Below are positions 7,464 to 17,308 of a DNA stretch of 64,000 bases, one piece after another. Under the pieces are notes generated by a model that saw nothing but the letters and a program-made list of their open reading frames with translations, had not been told where the DNA came from and did no database searches. The stretch is from Saprospiraceae bacterium UBA7328 (lineage in GTDB: Bacteria; Bacteroidota; Bacteroidia; Chitinophagales; Saprospiraceae), in contig DKPS01000114.1 of the NCBI GenBank assembly GCA_002471345.1, forward strand, positions 32,475 to 96,474. Reading direction: 5' to 3'. Positions within the stretch are counted from its first letter, which is position 1, and each line of letters begins with the position of its first letter. The translations under genes were made by a program, and so were the position numbers.

Positions 7464-8108
7464 TTAATATTCAGGTTGTTTGGGAGTAAAGGAATCCAAT
7501 AGTCGCTCTATTAGTAAATCAAATTCTAATCTGCCCGCTTCAGTAAAGTGAGGTAGCATCTGACTCCATACCACTTCTTTAAAAACTCTTTCACTATCTT
7601 CTGGACTGCCATGATCCACAGGTTTTGTCAAGTAAAAATTGATAATCATCCATACGGAATGAGCTACAATCTCATAGTGATCAGGACGTGGCTCTTTGAT
7701 CAGTATACCATTCTTTTCATTCTGAACTAGCCAATGATGAGTTTGTTCAGTGATATGTTCTGTTATTAATTTTCGCTTCTCATAGAGTTTTGGGTAATTC
7801 CGTTTAATCTCTAGTAGGTCAATGAAAAAGAAGGAGTACTTCATCAGGAAATGATAGAATTTAGCCAACTGAGTATCAAAATCCATAAGACCAGGAAACT
7901 CCTGAGTTTCATCTATTAATGGATCAATTAACTCAGTAAGTTGATCCACTATTTTGATCATTATAGCCTTTTTGCTGTAATAGTGATAGGCCAAGTTACC
8001 TACACTGATTCCAGCCTCATCGGCGATATGCTGCAGCCGCACATTGACTAAGCCATGAGCATTGAAGAGTTTTATACTGGATTCTATTATTTTCTCTTTA
8101 GTGGTCAT
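7464..8108 (-). CDS. TetR-family regulator, upstream copy
   Basis: 214 residues. The HTH (IIESSIKLFNAHGLVNVRLQ through SVGNLAYHYYSKKA) and the C-terminal domain match the tandem neighbour at 6823-7461 throughout, so the two arose by duplication. The gene begins 9 bp after the hypE stop in the same direction, so both regulators may be co-transcribed with hypD and hypE. If they act as repressors of the island this gives feedback within one transcript; that is inference. Two related repressors in tandem could also heterodimerise. Confidence 0.88.
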   Translation of the reverse strand: MTTKEKIIESSIKLFNAHGLVNVRLQHIADEAGISVGNLAYHYYSKKAIMIKIVDQLTELIDPLIDETQEFPGLMDFDTQLAKFYHFLMKYSFFFIDLLEIKRNYPKLYEKRKLITEHITEQTHHWLVQNEKNGILIKEPRPDHYEIVAHSVWMIINFYLTKPVDHGSPEDSERVFKEVVWSQMLPHFTEAGRLEFDLLIERLLDSFTPKQPEY

Positions 8109-8117
8109 GCCGAGGAG

Positions 8118-9170
8118 TTAACAGATTCTAGGTAATTGTTCTCCCACTAGCATGTTTACCACTCGCTTTCCTCCTATTCCACTTCTGATGATTACTTGCC
8201 TAGGATGATCTTTGACTATTTTTCCAATGGCTGATGCATTAGCACTATTAGGGTTAGATTTTAGATGATTAATTATATCTTCTGCATCACTGGCATCAAC
8301 TATGGCGATGTATATACCTTCATTAGCAACGTAAAGTGGATCAAGACCTAATATTTCACAAGCACCTTTTACTTGTTCGTTGATTGGTATTTTCTTTTCA
8401 TCCAGATATATTCCTTGTTGGCTATCTCGGGCTATCTCATTGAGTACTGCAGCTATTCCTCCTCTTGTCGGATCTTTGAGCAGATGTATCGACTCTCCAA
8501 ATTTGGATATCATTTCTTCTACAATGTGATTAAGAGGTCTGGTATCACTCAGTATATCGGATTCAAATTCTAGTCCTTCTCTGACTGACATGATGGATAT
8601 ACCATGAGAAGCGATCACATCAGATACTATTACCACATCTCCTTCTTTTACTCTATTCATGCTGATCTTGGCTTTGGGTAGAATACTGCCTATGCCAGTA
8701 GTATTGATGAATATTTGATCTCCTTTTCCTCTTTCTACTACTTTGGTATCTCCTGTTACCACTTGCACTTCTGCTGCCTCACAAGCTGCTTTTATAGAAA
8801 CTAATACTTTCCAAAAGTCTTTCATCAAAAGACCTTCTTCTATGATAAAACTTAAGGAAAGATACTTTGGCTTAGCACCACACATGGCAAGATCATTGAC
8901 TGTACCATTAATAGCCAGTTCTCCAATGTCACCTCCAGGAAAGAATATAGGAGATATTACAAAGCTATCTGTAGTAAATGCCGTTGGCCCGTCCAATGAG
9001 AAAACAGCTCCATCGTGATGTTCGTCTAGAAGATCATTACTCAATAGGTTGAAAACACCTGATTCTAATAACTTATTCGTCAACGTGCCCCCGCCTCCAT
9101 GACCTAATGTGATGGTATCAAAATCCAACTTTGGCATAGGACAGGAGAGTTGCATTTTTAGATTAGCCAT
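8118..9170 (-). CDS. hypE: Hydrogenase maturation factor HypE
   Basis: 350 residues of the AIR-synthase-related (PurM-like) family. HypE dehydrates a carbamoyl group on its C-terminal Cys to a thiocyanate, the source of the CN ligands. The glycine-rich N-terminus (ITLGHGGGGTLTNKLL), the ATP-binding TDSFVISPIFFPGGDIGELA segment and the KDPTRGGIAAVLNEIA segment are all present. The protein ends in the diagnostic PRIC with the modified Cys last. It overlaps the hypD stop by 1 bp, and the TetR pair follows 9 bp downstream. Confidence 0.96.
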   Translation of the reverse strand: MANLKMQLSCPMPKLDFDTITLGHGGGGTLTNKLLESGVFNLLSNDLLDEHHDGAVFSLDGPTAFTTDSFVISPIFFPGGDIGELAINGTVNDLAMCGAKPKYLSLSFIIEEGLLMKDFWKVLVSIKAACEAAEVQVVTGDTKVVERGKGDQIFINTTGIGSILPKAKISMNRVKEGDVVIVSDVIASHGISIMSVREGLEFESDILSDTRPLNHIVEEMISKFGESIHLLKDPTRGGIAAVLNEIARDSQQGIYLDEKKIPINEQVKGACEILGLDPLYVANEGIYIAIVDASDAEDIINHLKSNPNSANASAIGKIVKDHPRQVIIRSGIGGKRVVNMLVGEQLPRIC

Positions 9171-10267
9171 TATACCAATTCAGCAGCCTGATGAAAATGA
9201 TAGTAAGCAGCACAGGCACCTTCAGAACTTACCATTGGTGCTCCTAGAGGAAATTCTGGTTTACACTTTTTACCGAATTGTGGACATTCATTCGGTTTCT
9301 TTATCCCTTTTAATACTTGTCCAGCTATGCATTCTTTGTTTTCTTCAGCAGTTTCAATTTGTACGTCAAATTTGATATTGGCGTCGTATATCGCGTAAGC
9401 TTCTTTTACTTCATATCCGCTGAAAGGGATGTTGCCTATACCTCTCCAGACTCTATTTTTTACTTCGAATACTTGCTCTATAATTTCAATTGCTTTTTGA
9501 TTTCCATCGTCTTTTACTACGCGACTATATTGATTCTCCAGATCATGCCGTCCCTCTTCTAATTGCTTGACTACCATGTAGATACCTTGTAGGAGATCAA
9601 TAGGTTCGAAACCAGTTACAACAATAGGGATCTTATATTTCTCCACGAGAGGTCCATATTCTGAAATGCCCATAATGGTGCATACATGACCAGCAGCCAA
9701 GAAAGAATCGATTTGACTCTCCTCATCATTTATCACTGCTTCTATAGCTGGTGGCACCAATACATGAGAAGTCAGAATTGAATAATTAATCACTCCCAAT
9801 GCTTTGGCCTGAATCACTGAAAGTGCATTCGCAGGAGCGGTAGTCTCGAAGCCAACAGCAAAGAATACCACTTCCTTTGTCGGGTTCTTTTGAGCCAATT
9901 GCACAGCTTCTAGAGGGGAGTAAAGAATACGAATATCAGCACCTTCTGCCTTAGCATCTAATAAGCTCCAAGATGATCCTGGCACTCGTAACATATCACC
10001 ATAAGAGCAAAGAATCACTCCTTTCTCCTCTGCTAGATAGATCGCTTTATCAATTAAATGTATGGGCGTAACACATACAGGGCATCCGGGGCCATGTATC
10101 ATATTTATCTCTTCAGGAAGTAAATCGATTATGCCATTTTTGACGAGACTGTGCGTCTGTCCACCACATACTTCCATAATACTCCAAGGCTGAGATATGA
10201 TTTCTTTTATCTGTGTGAGATATCTCTGAGCCAAGTCTTCATCTCTATATTCGTTTACGAATTTCAC
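9170..10267 (-). CDS. hypD: Hydrogenase maturation factor HypD
   Basis: 365-residue iron-sulfur scaffold protein that, with HypC, assembles the Fe(CN)2CO unit. Seen are the motif MEVCGGQTHS, the GPGCPVCVTP motif, the FAVGFETTAPA motif and the C-terminal [4Fe-4S] cysteines (CIAGQVLKG, ECPQFGKKC, SSEGACAAYY). Length and architecture are normal. The stop overlaps the hypE start (TAATG), so the two are translationally coupled. A 715-bp stretch with a decayed fragment separates it from hypF upstream on the same strand, so its promoter probably lies in that gap. Confidence 0.96.
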   Translation of the reverse strand: MKFVNEYRDEDLAQRYLTQIKEIISQPWSIMEVCGGQTHSLVKNGIIDLLPEEINMIHGPGCPVCVTPIHLIDKAIYLAEEKGVILCSYGDMLRVPGSSWSLLDAKAEGADIRILYSPLEAVQLAQKNPTKEVVFFAVGFETTAPANALSVIQAKALGVINYSILTSHVLVPPAIEAVINDEESQIDSFLAAGHVCTIMGISEYGPLVEKYKIPIVVTGFEPIDLLQGIYMVVKQLEEGRHDLENQYSRVVKDDGNQKAIEIIEQVFEVKNRVWRGIGNIPFSGYEVKEAYAIYDANIKFDVQIETAEENKECIAGQVLKGIKKPNECPQFGKKCKPEFPLGAPMVSSEGACAAYYHFHQAAELV

Positions 10268-10433
10268 TGCTAGGATTTTGCCTTAAGTTACTTGTTTTTT
10301 AAATGAGACACGATGACCATTTAAGAAATTATTTTCTAATCTACAAAGTTCACAGGTATTGACTTCTCATTACTGCCATGATAAAAATTTATAATTTCAA
10401 TATCAAAGATTACATAGAGTCAGTAAAGGAGAT

Positions 10434-10729
10434 ATCGTAAGTCAATGGCAACAAACTTTGGATAGGAGAGTCTGGGATATGATGGACGTATCGGTAACGA
10501 TCAACGATCGAATCGTGACAGTGGCCTTTCTGGATTTCAGGGAAGTACTCGTTATCACAATGATAGTACATACTGAAGTATTGGCTTTTTCGGTTTGTGG
10601 TTGAGTCCTACTTCAATACAGTCCTCCAATGCTTGGCTCCCCAACCTCCCGAACGGTGGCTCTGACGCACTCCTTAGCGACATCTTTTTAAAAAAAACTT
10701 ATAATTCCACTCTTTGTTTCTGGGATTGA
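10434..10729 (+). pseudogene. Decayed FISUMP-type domain fragment
   Basis: No open gene, but translation of the plus strand shows pieces of a Fibrobacter succinogenes major paralogous (FISUMP) domain. One frame gives SNRDSGLSGFQGSTRYHNDSTY up to a stop at about 10573, and after a frameshift a second frame gives IGFFGLWLSPTSIQSSNAWL and later STLCFWD before TGA at 10727. These correspond to the family pattern GFsaLPGG-R near WWSSTe-s-AW. An in-frame stop also interrupts the upstream part (about 10473). FISUMP proteins are usually secreted lipoproteins of Bacteroidota. The remnant shows the hypD-hypF gap was once occupied by an unrelated gene. Identification rests on short matches read by eye. 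Confidence 0.45.
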
Positions 10730-10982
10730 CAATTTGTCTAATTTACCATTTCACACATCATAATCGGTCGATATTAATTGAGTTGAATTTATATGAGGAA
10801 TTAACGATATTTAGATTCACTTACTATTTATTAATGAAACATTTGAATAAACCAAAGATTATAAATATGCGGTAGGAGAAGGCTCAAAAAAGAGAACATC
10901 GACTTAAGAACTTTTATTTTAAGGGACAATAGAGTAGAGATAAAAAGAATTTTTTTAACAAAATGACTAAATGATTAAAAAG
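10730..10982. other. Remainder of the hypD-hypF gap, no gene seen
   Basis: AT-rich sequence with stops in all frames between the FISUMP remnant and the hypF stop codon. Nothing recognisable as a gene or strong hairpin was found. The promoter for hypD, reading leftward, is more likely at 10268-10430. Confidence 0.5.
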
Positions 10983-13283
10983 TTAATTTTTCCCTTTTCT
11001 TACTTGAATTTCATTAAATACCAATTGTCCAAAAGAAACACTTTCATCATTAGGAGAAAGGTCCTTATGAAAAAGTAATTCGAACTCATTTCTTAAGTCT
11101 AGTGTGATCAAATCCACCAAAAGGCTATTTTGGAATACACCACCGCTAAATCCTATCTTTTTACATCCTTGAGAAAGTGATACCTCTCTAATCCAATGGA
11201 CTAATGTCAAATGGAATCTAGCCGCGATTTCTGAGATATTAACTTCAGATTTCAAATCAATTAGAATCCTCTTCAGTAGATATTTAGGATTCAAAGCAAT
11301 TGTTTGATCTTCAGCCCAATAATGTGACATGTTTAGATTATAATTATTGCTTTTAAAGAAAGTTCTTGCTTGCATTTCTAGTAGCATAGCGGCTTCTCCT
11401 TCATAGGACAGTATATCTTTGATGCCTAATAAAGAACTAACCGCATCAAATAGCCGCCCCATACTAGTGCTCTTGATTGTTGTACTTCTTTTTAAAAGTT
11501 GATGGTATATCTTACTTTCTGTTGTGCTGAACTTTGCTCTTAGTACATCTTCACTCACTTCTGATTCACCAAGGATGGCTAAAGCTGAAAGACGAGGCTC
11601 TCGGGCCATCTTATCACTGCCAATTGTAGGGTAGTATTCAAGATTTGCACATCGATCGAATTGACCTTTTTCATAAGTAAAAAACTCACTTCCCCAGACC
11701 TGCCTATCATCTCCAAGTCCTGTGCCGTCCCAAATGACTCCTAGTATCTTTTCATTGCTTTTTTGCAGAGCATGTTCTCCCAGCAAAGCACAAAAATGGG
11801 CTATGTGATGTTGGACGGTGAGCAAAGGGAGATTTTGAGATTGAGCCATCTCCTTTCCATCAATGGAAGCTGTATATTCAGGATGATGATCCACAATCAC
11901 TTGACTCACTTTAGTATTTAGCAATTGTGATAAATGATCTAGAGTATGTCTATAGTGCTGCAGGGTATCATAATGATCTAGATCTCCGAGATATTGACTG
12001 ATATACACATTTTGATTATGCAGGATGCTGAATGTACTTTTGAGATGAGCACCCATTGCTAAGACTCCATCTCCTTTCCATTGATTTTTAGAATTGAAAT
12101 AGGTTGGAGCTAATCCTCTTGATCTCCTTATTATGATCTTTTGTTGGCATACTTCAGTATATTGTATGATACTATCATCCTGAGGTATAGCAATCTCTCT
12201 ATTATTAGTCACTATATAATCAGCTATTTGTGATAACTGATCTAGGGCTTCATCATTCTTGTATATTATTGGAGAATTAGACACATTTCCACTTGTGGCT
12301 ACAATAGGTTTTTGGAAGAGGTTGAGTAAAATTTGGAACAGCGGGGCATAAGGAATCATGACGCCCACTTTGTCTAATCCATCATGAATTCCATGATATT
12401 CTCCCTTGACTTTACGTGTATCTAAAAGCACAATAGGAGATATTGAACCCATGAAGGAAGACCTTTCCACATTAGTCAGATCAGACACATGATCTAATGA
12501 TGGAATCATCACAGCAAATGGCTTACTTGGTCTATTTTTTAATTTTCGCAATCTAGATACAACCTCTTCATTCTGGGCATCACAAGTCAAAAGATAACCT
12601 CCTATACCTTTGATAGCAATGATCTTTCCTTTATTCCAAAAATTTATAATGTTGTCAGTAATAGCTTGATCTTCAGATGATAATAGCTTTTTTTCAGAAT
12701 TGTAAAGTGACATGGACACGCCACATTCTGAACATGAGTTAGTCTGGGAAAAGTATCTGCGATCGGCAGGTTTATTATACTCTGATGAACATTGATGACA
12801 CATTTGAAAAGTAGCCATTTCTGTATTCTCACGGTCATAAGGAAGACTATTGGTCACAGAATATCGAGGCCCACATTGACAACATGTTGTAAATGAATAA
12901 TTTATCCTTCGATCATTTTCGTCCTCAATTTCCTTTCGACATTCTGGACATATAGCAAAATCAGGAGTAATGAGCATATCAGATGGCTTCACACCGCCTA
13001 AATGAATAATTTCAAACTGATTAAAAGATTGAAATTCTATTTCTTTAAATTGAATACTTGAAATTACAGCCAAAGGAGGTGGAGCGATTAAGGCAATATC
13101 ATCAATAAAAAGGTCAAAGCTTTTTTTGTTTGCATTGACTTGGATATGGACTCCAGCCGCATCATTAGAAACCCATCCTTTAAGATCATGATCCTTCGCT
13201 TTCCTATAAATGTATGGGCGATAGCCAATTCCTTGAACTTGACCTGTAATATGAATATGCCATGTTTTGAGATTGAATATCAT
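10983..13283 (-). CDS. hypF: Carbamoyltransferase HypF
   Basis: About 766 residues when started at the ATG at 13283 (MIFNLKTWHIHITGQVQG), which matches the usual HypF N-terminus; the open frame continues to 13352 but adds an untypical 23 residues. Domains in order: acylphosphatase (residues 5-90, with GQVQGIGYRPYIYRKA), two zinc fingers (CPECRKE, CCQCG, CHQCSSEY, CSECG), a YrdC-like nucleotide-binding domain (KGIGGYLLTCDA, KNRPSKPFAVM) and a Kae1-like carbamoyl-transfer domain (HHIAHFCALLGEH, GFSGGVFQNSLLVD). HypF makes carbamoyl-adenylate and carbamoylates the C-terminal Cys of HypE. It completes the HypCDEF set; HypA and HypB are absent from the window. Confidence 0.95.
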   Translation of the reverse strand: MIFNLKTWHIHITGQVQGIGYRPYIYRKAKDHDLKGWVSNDAAGVHIQVNANKKSFDLFIDDIALIAPPPLAVISSIQFKEIEFQSFNQFEIIHLGGVKPSDMLITPDFAICPECRKEIEDENDRRINYSFTTCCQCGPRYSVTNSLPYDRENTEMATFQMCHQCSSEYNKPADRRYFSQTNSCSECGVSMSLYNSEKKLLSSEDQAITDNIINFWNKGKIIAIKGIGGYLLTCDAQNEEVVSRLRKLKNRPSKPFAVMIPSLDHVSDLTNVERSSFMGSISPIVLLDTRKVKGEYHGIHDGLDKVGVMIPYAPLFQILLNLFQKPIVATSGNVSNSPIIYKNDEALDQLSQIADYIVTNNREIAIPQDDSIIQYTEVCQQKIIIRRSRGLAPTYFNSKNQWKGDGVLAMGAHLKSTFSILHNQNVYISQYLGDLDHYDTLQHYRHTLDHLSQLLNTKVSQVIVDHHPEYTASIDGKEMAQSQNLPLLTVQHHIAHFCALLGEHALQKSNEKILGVIWDGTGLGDDRQVWGSEFFTYEKGQFDRCANLEYYPTIGSDKMAREPRLSALAILGESEVSEDVLRAKFSTTESKIYHQLLKRSTTIKSTSMGRLFDAVSSLLGIKDILSYEGEAAMLLEMQARTFFKSNNYNLNMSHYWAEDQTIALNPKYLLKRILIDLKSEVNISEIAARFHLTLVHWIREVSLSQGCKKIGFSGGVFQNSLLVDLITLDLRNEFELLFHKDLSPNDESVSFGQLVFNEIQVRKGKN

Positions 13284-13773
13284 TCTGACTTTGTTATGAA
13301 TGGTATCGTAAATATGGTCAGAACACATGAAAATACTGTTCATGAAAGACAATAAGGCGTATTTTTTCTATACAGATGTGAAATCAAATTAGACACAGCT
13401 CCTCTAGGGCTTGCTGCTGCTACCGTTATATCCACCTCAAAAGCAGCTATTAATGGAATAAATTTCACTATTGCCAACACAATGAGAGATAAGAAAATGA
13501 TCTGATTCAGCAATACTCTTTCTAATGCATAAGGATAAACATCATTACGCTGAAAATTATCAATATTAAAAGTCATAAACATGTAAATCATAATGGCAAA
13601 AAATAATTCTTGTAGGGGGGTAGGGACTAGAAAGAAGAATTTTTTCGAGCATTTGCCTAATAAAGTACAGAATTAGGGCATACTTTATACTTTAGGATTA
13701 CAGAAAGTGGGGTATACCACTATTATGGTATTATTAGTTGGACATATTTTTGGCATACGTAATGCGTTATAAA
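13284..13773. other. Intergenic region between hypF and the DUF1800 gene
   Basis: No supported gene. An 83-codon frame on the minus strand (13340-13591) contains one hydrophobic segment, but it overlaps the upstream extension of hypF and has no recognisable family. The divergent promoters for hypF and the DUF1800 gene should lie here. The run GTAGGGGGGTAGGG near 13611-13624 is the only G-rich tract noticed. Confidence 0.4.
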
Positions 13774-13801
13774 TTGGTGTCAACCTGATGACAATAATTT
13801 G
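13774..13801 (+). promoter_or_regulatory. Putative Bacteroidota-type promoter
   Basis: TTG at 13774-13776 and TAATTTG at 13795-13801 are 18 bp apart, close to the Bacteroidota primary-sigma pattern (TTTG near -33, TAnnTTTG near -7), although the -7 box is one base short. It would give a leader of about 90 nt before the ATG at 13899. In such AT-rich sequence a chance match is possible. Confidence 0.3.
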
Positions 13802-13898
13802 TGAAAAGTATTATATGGTACTCACAGATTGAAAGTGTCTTATATATACAAATCACTATTTGATTAGATGCGTATAAAAACTTCAATACCCAAATAGT

Positions 13899-15806
13899 AT
13901 GCATACAAACATAATTCAATCATTTTGTTTAGTTCTGTCCATTTTAGGTTGCAGTCTTTGTCAAGGTCAGGATATTATTCTTGGGAAAGGTAATAATGTC
14001 AATATTGTGACCTCAAGTAGTGATACAACTACAAGTGGAACTGCAACCATATCTAGTCAAGGTTTTTTACCAAATCTGAACGCATCTTCTCGTTTTCTTT
14101 CTCAAGCATCTTTCGGCCCTAATTTCGAAGAAATCAATAATCTGAGTACAATGGGTTTGGAGAACTGGATAGATGATCAGTTTACTCAACCTAGGGCTTT
14201 TAGTATCATGGATTCTATATTAGGATATAATGATTTCAAAAATGAAATATTAAATACACCTGAAGACCGTCCTTACGGTTACTACATGGATTTCTCATGG
14301 TGGCAATATCATATGTCATCACCTGATCATCTCAGACAAAGAGTCGCATTAGCTTTAATGGAATTTTTCGTCATTTCTAGGTTCTCGTCATTTGGAGATA
14401 ATTCTTATGCTCTTGGGACCTATTATGATATGCTTTTGGATGGAGGGTTTACTAATTATAGATCTCTATTAGATTCTGTGACTTATCACTCTGCCATGGG
14501 ACGGTATCTCACTTATATGAATAACTCAAAGACTGATACCATCTATCATTTAGATTATGATACTGAATGGCCATATGATACCATTTCTATTCAATACATA
14601 TTTCCAGATGAGAATTATGCTAGAGAGGTAATGCAATTATTCTCGATTGGGCTATGTCATCTTAATATGGATGGCACATGTATGAAAGATATGAATGGAG
14701 TAGATAGCTCTACTTATGATAACGAAGATATCAAGGAATTCGCTAAGATATTTACAGGATTCAGTTATGGAGATAACATGAATTTTGGTTTTGGTCCATC
14801 TGACTATGAAACTACTTATTTGACACCTATGCAGATTTACGATGATGATCATGAACCTGGAGAGAAATACCTCTTGAATGGAGTTGTAGTTCCTGATCGT
14901 AATAATGCAGTAGGATTTGCATATGAGGATGTAAAAGATGCATTGGATAATCTATTTAATCATCCCAATGTGGGCATCTTTTTTGGCAAGTTCATGATTC
15001 AAAGATTAGTCACTTCTAATCCAAGTGGAGGATATATAGAAAGAGTAGCACAAGCATTCAATGGAGATTCTGAGTATAGCAATGTGAGAGGAGATATGAA
15101 GGCTTTTATAAAAGCAATACTACTCGATGAAGAAGCTAGAAGCTGTGCTAATGCTGATCATACCGAATATGGTATGCTTAGAGAGCCCTTTGTGAGATAT
15201 ATGCAACTCGCTAATGCCTTTGACCTCAATTCGTCATCAGGAAGGGTACGAAATGCATTGTCTAGTGTTTATAATCAGTTACAACAAAAGCCATTTTCAT
15301 CACCAAGTGTATTTAACTTCTTTCAGTCTGACTATCAACCTATTGGGCCAATAGAAGAAGCTGAAAAAGTAGCTCCAGAATTTCAAATTACTAACAGTCA
15401 GTCCATCACAGGATATATGAATGGGCTCAATGATTGGGTATTTGGTGATATGACAGATGATTGGGGTATGTATAGCGGAGAGCATTGGAATTCTTATGAT
15501 GATGAAAGATCGGATCTCGATATTTCGGATGAGTTGTTGCTGTCTGGAGATGAGTATTTACCTCAGTTATTGGAGCGTCTTAATCTCATTTTGGCTCATG
15601 GTAAACTTGCAGATGAGACGATAGATGCAATCATCAGTGCACTCGAAAATTTTGATTTTGATGATACTGATTGTGCCGCAGAATATGCTGGTAATGCCAG
15701 TGAGATAGAAGAATGCGAAGAGGACAAAGTTTATACCAATGGGATAAGGGTAAGGATAGCGATATATCTGGTTATGGCAAGTCCAGAATATTTGATCAAT
15801 AGATAA
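13899..15806 (+). CDS. DUF1800 family secreted protein
   Basis: 635 residues with an N-terminal hydrophobic signal (CLVLSILGCSLCQGQ). The DUF1800 domain occupies about 55-630, recognisable from ASRFLSQASFGPNFEEI near the start, HLRQRVALALMEFFVIS, and the C-terminal YLVMASPEYLINR. The family is widespread in Bacteroidota and Planctomycetes and is almost always next to a DUF1501 gene, as here (9 bp downstream). The biochemical function is not known. The middle of the protein has a strongly acidic stretch (DDERSDLDISDELLLSGDE). No T9SS tail is present. Confidence 0.9.
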   Translation: MHTNIIQSFCLVLSILGCSLCQGQDIILGKGNNVNIVTSSSDTTTSGTATISSQGFLPNLNASSRFLSQASFGPNFEEINNLSTMGLENWIDDQFTQPRAFSIMDSILGYNDFKNEILNTPEDRPYGYYMDFSWWQYHMSSPDHLRQRVALALMEFFVISRFSSFGDNSYALGTYYDMLLDGGFTNYRSLLDSVTYHSAMGRYLTYMNNSKTDTIYHLDYDTEWPYDTISIQYIFPDENYAREVMQLFSIGLCHLNMDGTCMKDMNGVDSSTYDNEDIKEFAKIFTGFSYGDNMNFGFGPSDYETTYLTPMQIYDDDHEPGEKYLLNGVVVPDRNNAVGFAYEDVKDALDNLFNHPNVGIFFGKFMIQRLVTSNPSGGYIERVAQAFNGDSEYSNVRGDMKAFIKAILLDEEARSCANADHTEYGMLREPFVRYMQLANAFDLNSSSGRVRNALSSVYNQLQQKPFSSPSVFNFFQSDYQPIGPIEEAEKVAPEFQITNSQSITGYMNGLNDWVFGDMTDDWGMYSGEHWNSYDDERSDLDISDELLLSGDEYLPQLLERLNLILAHGKLADETIDAIISALENFDFDDTDCAAEYAGNASEIEECEEDKVYTNGIRVRIAIYLVMASPEYLINR

Positions 15807-15815
15807 AATGCACAA

Positions 15816-17264
15816 ATGGGAAAAAGAAGAATATCAAGAAGACGATTTTTAGGAGAGGCAAGCTGTGCGGCTGTAGGTTCAACTACATTTTTATCTACAG
15901 CTCTAAATCTGGGAATGATTAATACGGCTGCTGCGAGACCACATATTATTGGGGCAGCTGGAGATTATAAGGCTTTAGTTGTAGTGCTATTGGCAGGAGG
16001 TGCAGATTCTCACAATTTGCTGATTCCTACGACCACCCCTGAATATGATACTTATAGAGGGATAAGGGGAGATTTGGCATTAAACTATAATGTCTCTGGA
16101 CAGACGGATGATGTCATGAATATATCTCCATCCAATACGGGAGGTAAAACATATGGTGTACATAATGGTCTTGCTGGAGTGAAATCTCTTTTTGATCAAA
16201 ATAAGGCTGCATTTATAGCGAATGTAGGTACCCTGGTAGAACCCATAGCTAACCTCCATGAACTTGAATATTCTAACAAACAATTACCTCTTGGCCTATA
16301 TTCTCATGCAGATCAGATTATGCAGTGGCAGACTTCGGTACCTCAAGATAGAAGTGCAGTAGGTGTAGGAGGAAGAATGGCAGATATGCTTAAGGATATG
16401 AATACTATAGATGCCATATCTATGAATATTTCACTAGACGGTAAAAATAGATTTCAATCTGGAAATACTATTGCTGAATTTTCTATAGGAAATAGTGCAG
16501 ATCCAGAGGATATTGGCATACAAGGACTTACATCATGGTGGTCAAAATCAGGTTTCCTTACAGAACAAAGAGATGAAGCCATTAATTCAGTGGTGGCTGA
16601 TGTATATTCTAATATCTTTCAAGATACTTATGCTGATCTTGGAAGGCAGACACTAGCAGGTAATGAATTGTTCAAAACAGCCATTGCAAAGAGACCAGGG
16701 TTTTCTACGGCTTTTGCTGCCACAAGCTTCGCCCAGGATATGAGAATGATGGCTGATGTGATAAGTGTACAGCAGCATTTAGGTGCTAACAGGCAGATAT
16801 TCTTTACCACTTTTGGTGGATGGGATCATCATGACGAAGTGTTGATGAATCAAAGCGGAATGCTCCCTATTTTGGATCAGGGTATTAGTTCACTTTATTC
16901 CAGCATGGAAGAAATCAATATGGAGAATAATGTTACGATTATGACCATTTCTGATTTTGCACGTACCATGACTACTAATACCGGTGGCTCTGACCATGCC
17001 TGGGGAGGAAATAGTATGATAGTAGGTGGTGCTATTAATGGTGGACGAATTTATGGAGAATACCCAGATTTAGATTTAGAGAATGACGTGAATATTGATA
17101 ATAGAGGACGATATATTCCTCAACTTTCAGTGGATGAGTTATATGCGGAAATAGCGCTTTGGTTTGGTGTCTCAGTTAATGACTTGAGTTACATACTTCC
17201 GAACATCGGAAATTTCAATAATTACAATACGAACCCAGCTCCTTTGGGACTATATAATGTGTAG
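15816..17264 (+). CDS. DUF1501 family protein with Tat-like signal
   Basis: 482 residues. The N-terminus has a twin-arginine motif (ISRRRFLGEA) followed by a hydrophobic run, so export by the Tat pathway is likely. The DUF1501 domain belongs to the alkaline-phosphatase/sulfatase-like superfamily; LVVVLLAGGADSHNLLIP and TMTTNTGGSDHAWGGNSMIVGG are its typical motifs. It forms the standard operon with the DUF1800 gene (9-bp gap), and the two products are thought to act together, although the substrate is unknown. The following gene begins at or just beyond its stop. Confidence 0.92.
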   Translation: MGKRRISRRRFLGEASCAAVGSTTFLSTALNLGMINTAAARPHIIGAAGDYKALVVVLLAGGADSHNLLIPTTTPEYDTYRGIRGDLALNYNVSGQTDDVMNISPSNTGGKTYGVHNGLAGVKSLFDQNKAAFIANVGTLVEPIANLHELEYSNKQLPLGLYSHADQIMQWQTSVPQDRSAVGVGGRMADMLKDMNTIDAISMNISLDGKNRFQSGNTIAEFSIGNSADPEDIGIQGLTSWWSKSGFLTEQRDEAINSVVADVYSNIFQDTYADLGRQTLAGNELFKTAIAKRPGFSTAFAATSFAQDMRMMADVISVQQHLGANRQIFFTTFGGWDHHDEVLMNQSGMLPILDQGISSLYSSMEEINMENNVTIMTISDFARTMTTNTGGSDHAWGGNSMIVGGAINGGRIYGEYPDLDLENDVNIDNRGRYIPQLSVDELYAEIALWFGVSVNDLSYILPNIGNFNNYNTNPAPLGLYNV

Positions 17265-17308
17265 GGATATGAAGAATATAGACAATCTAATAGACCTAAC
17301 TCCACGAA

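Noticed and set aside
13340..13591. 83-codon minus-strand frame with a hydrophobic segment
   Set aside because: It has no recognisable family, abuts and overlaps the untypical extension of hypF, and has no visible start signals. A small membrane protein is not excluded, but it cannot be supported.
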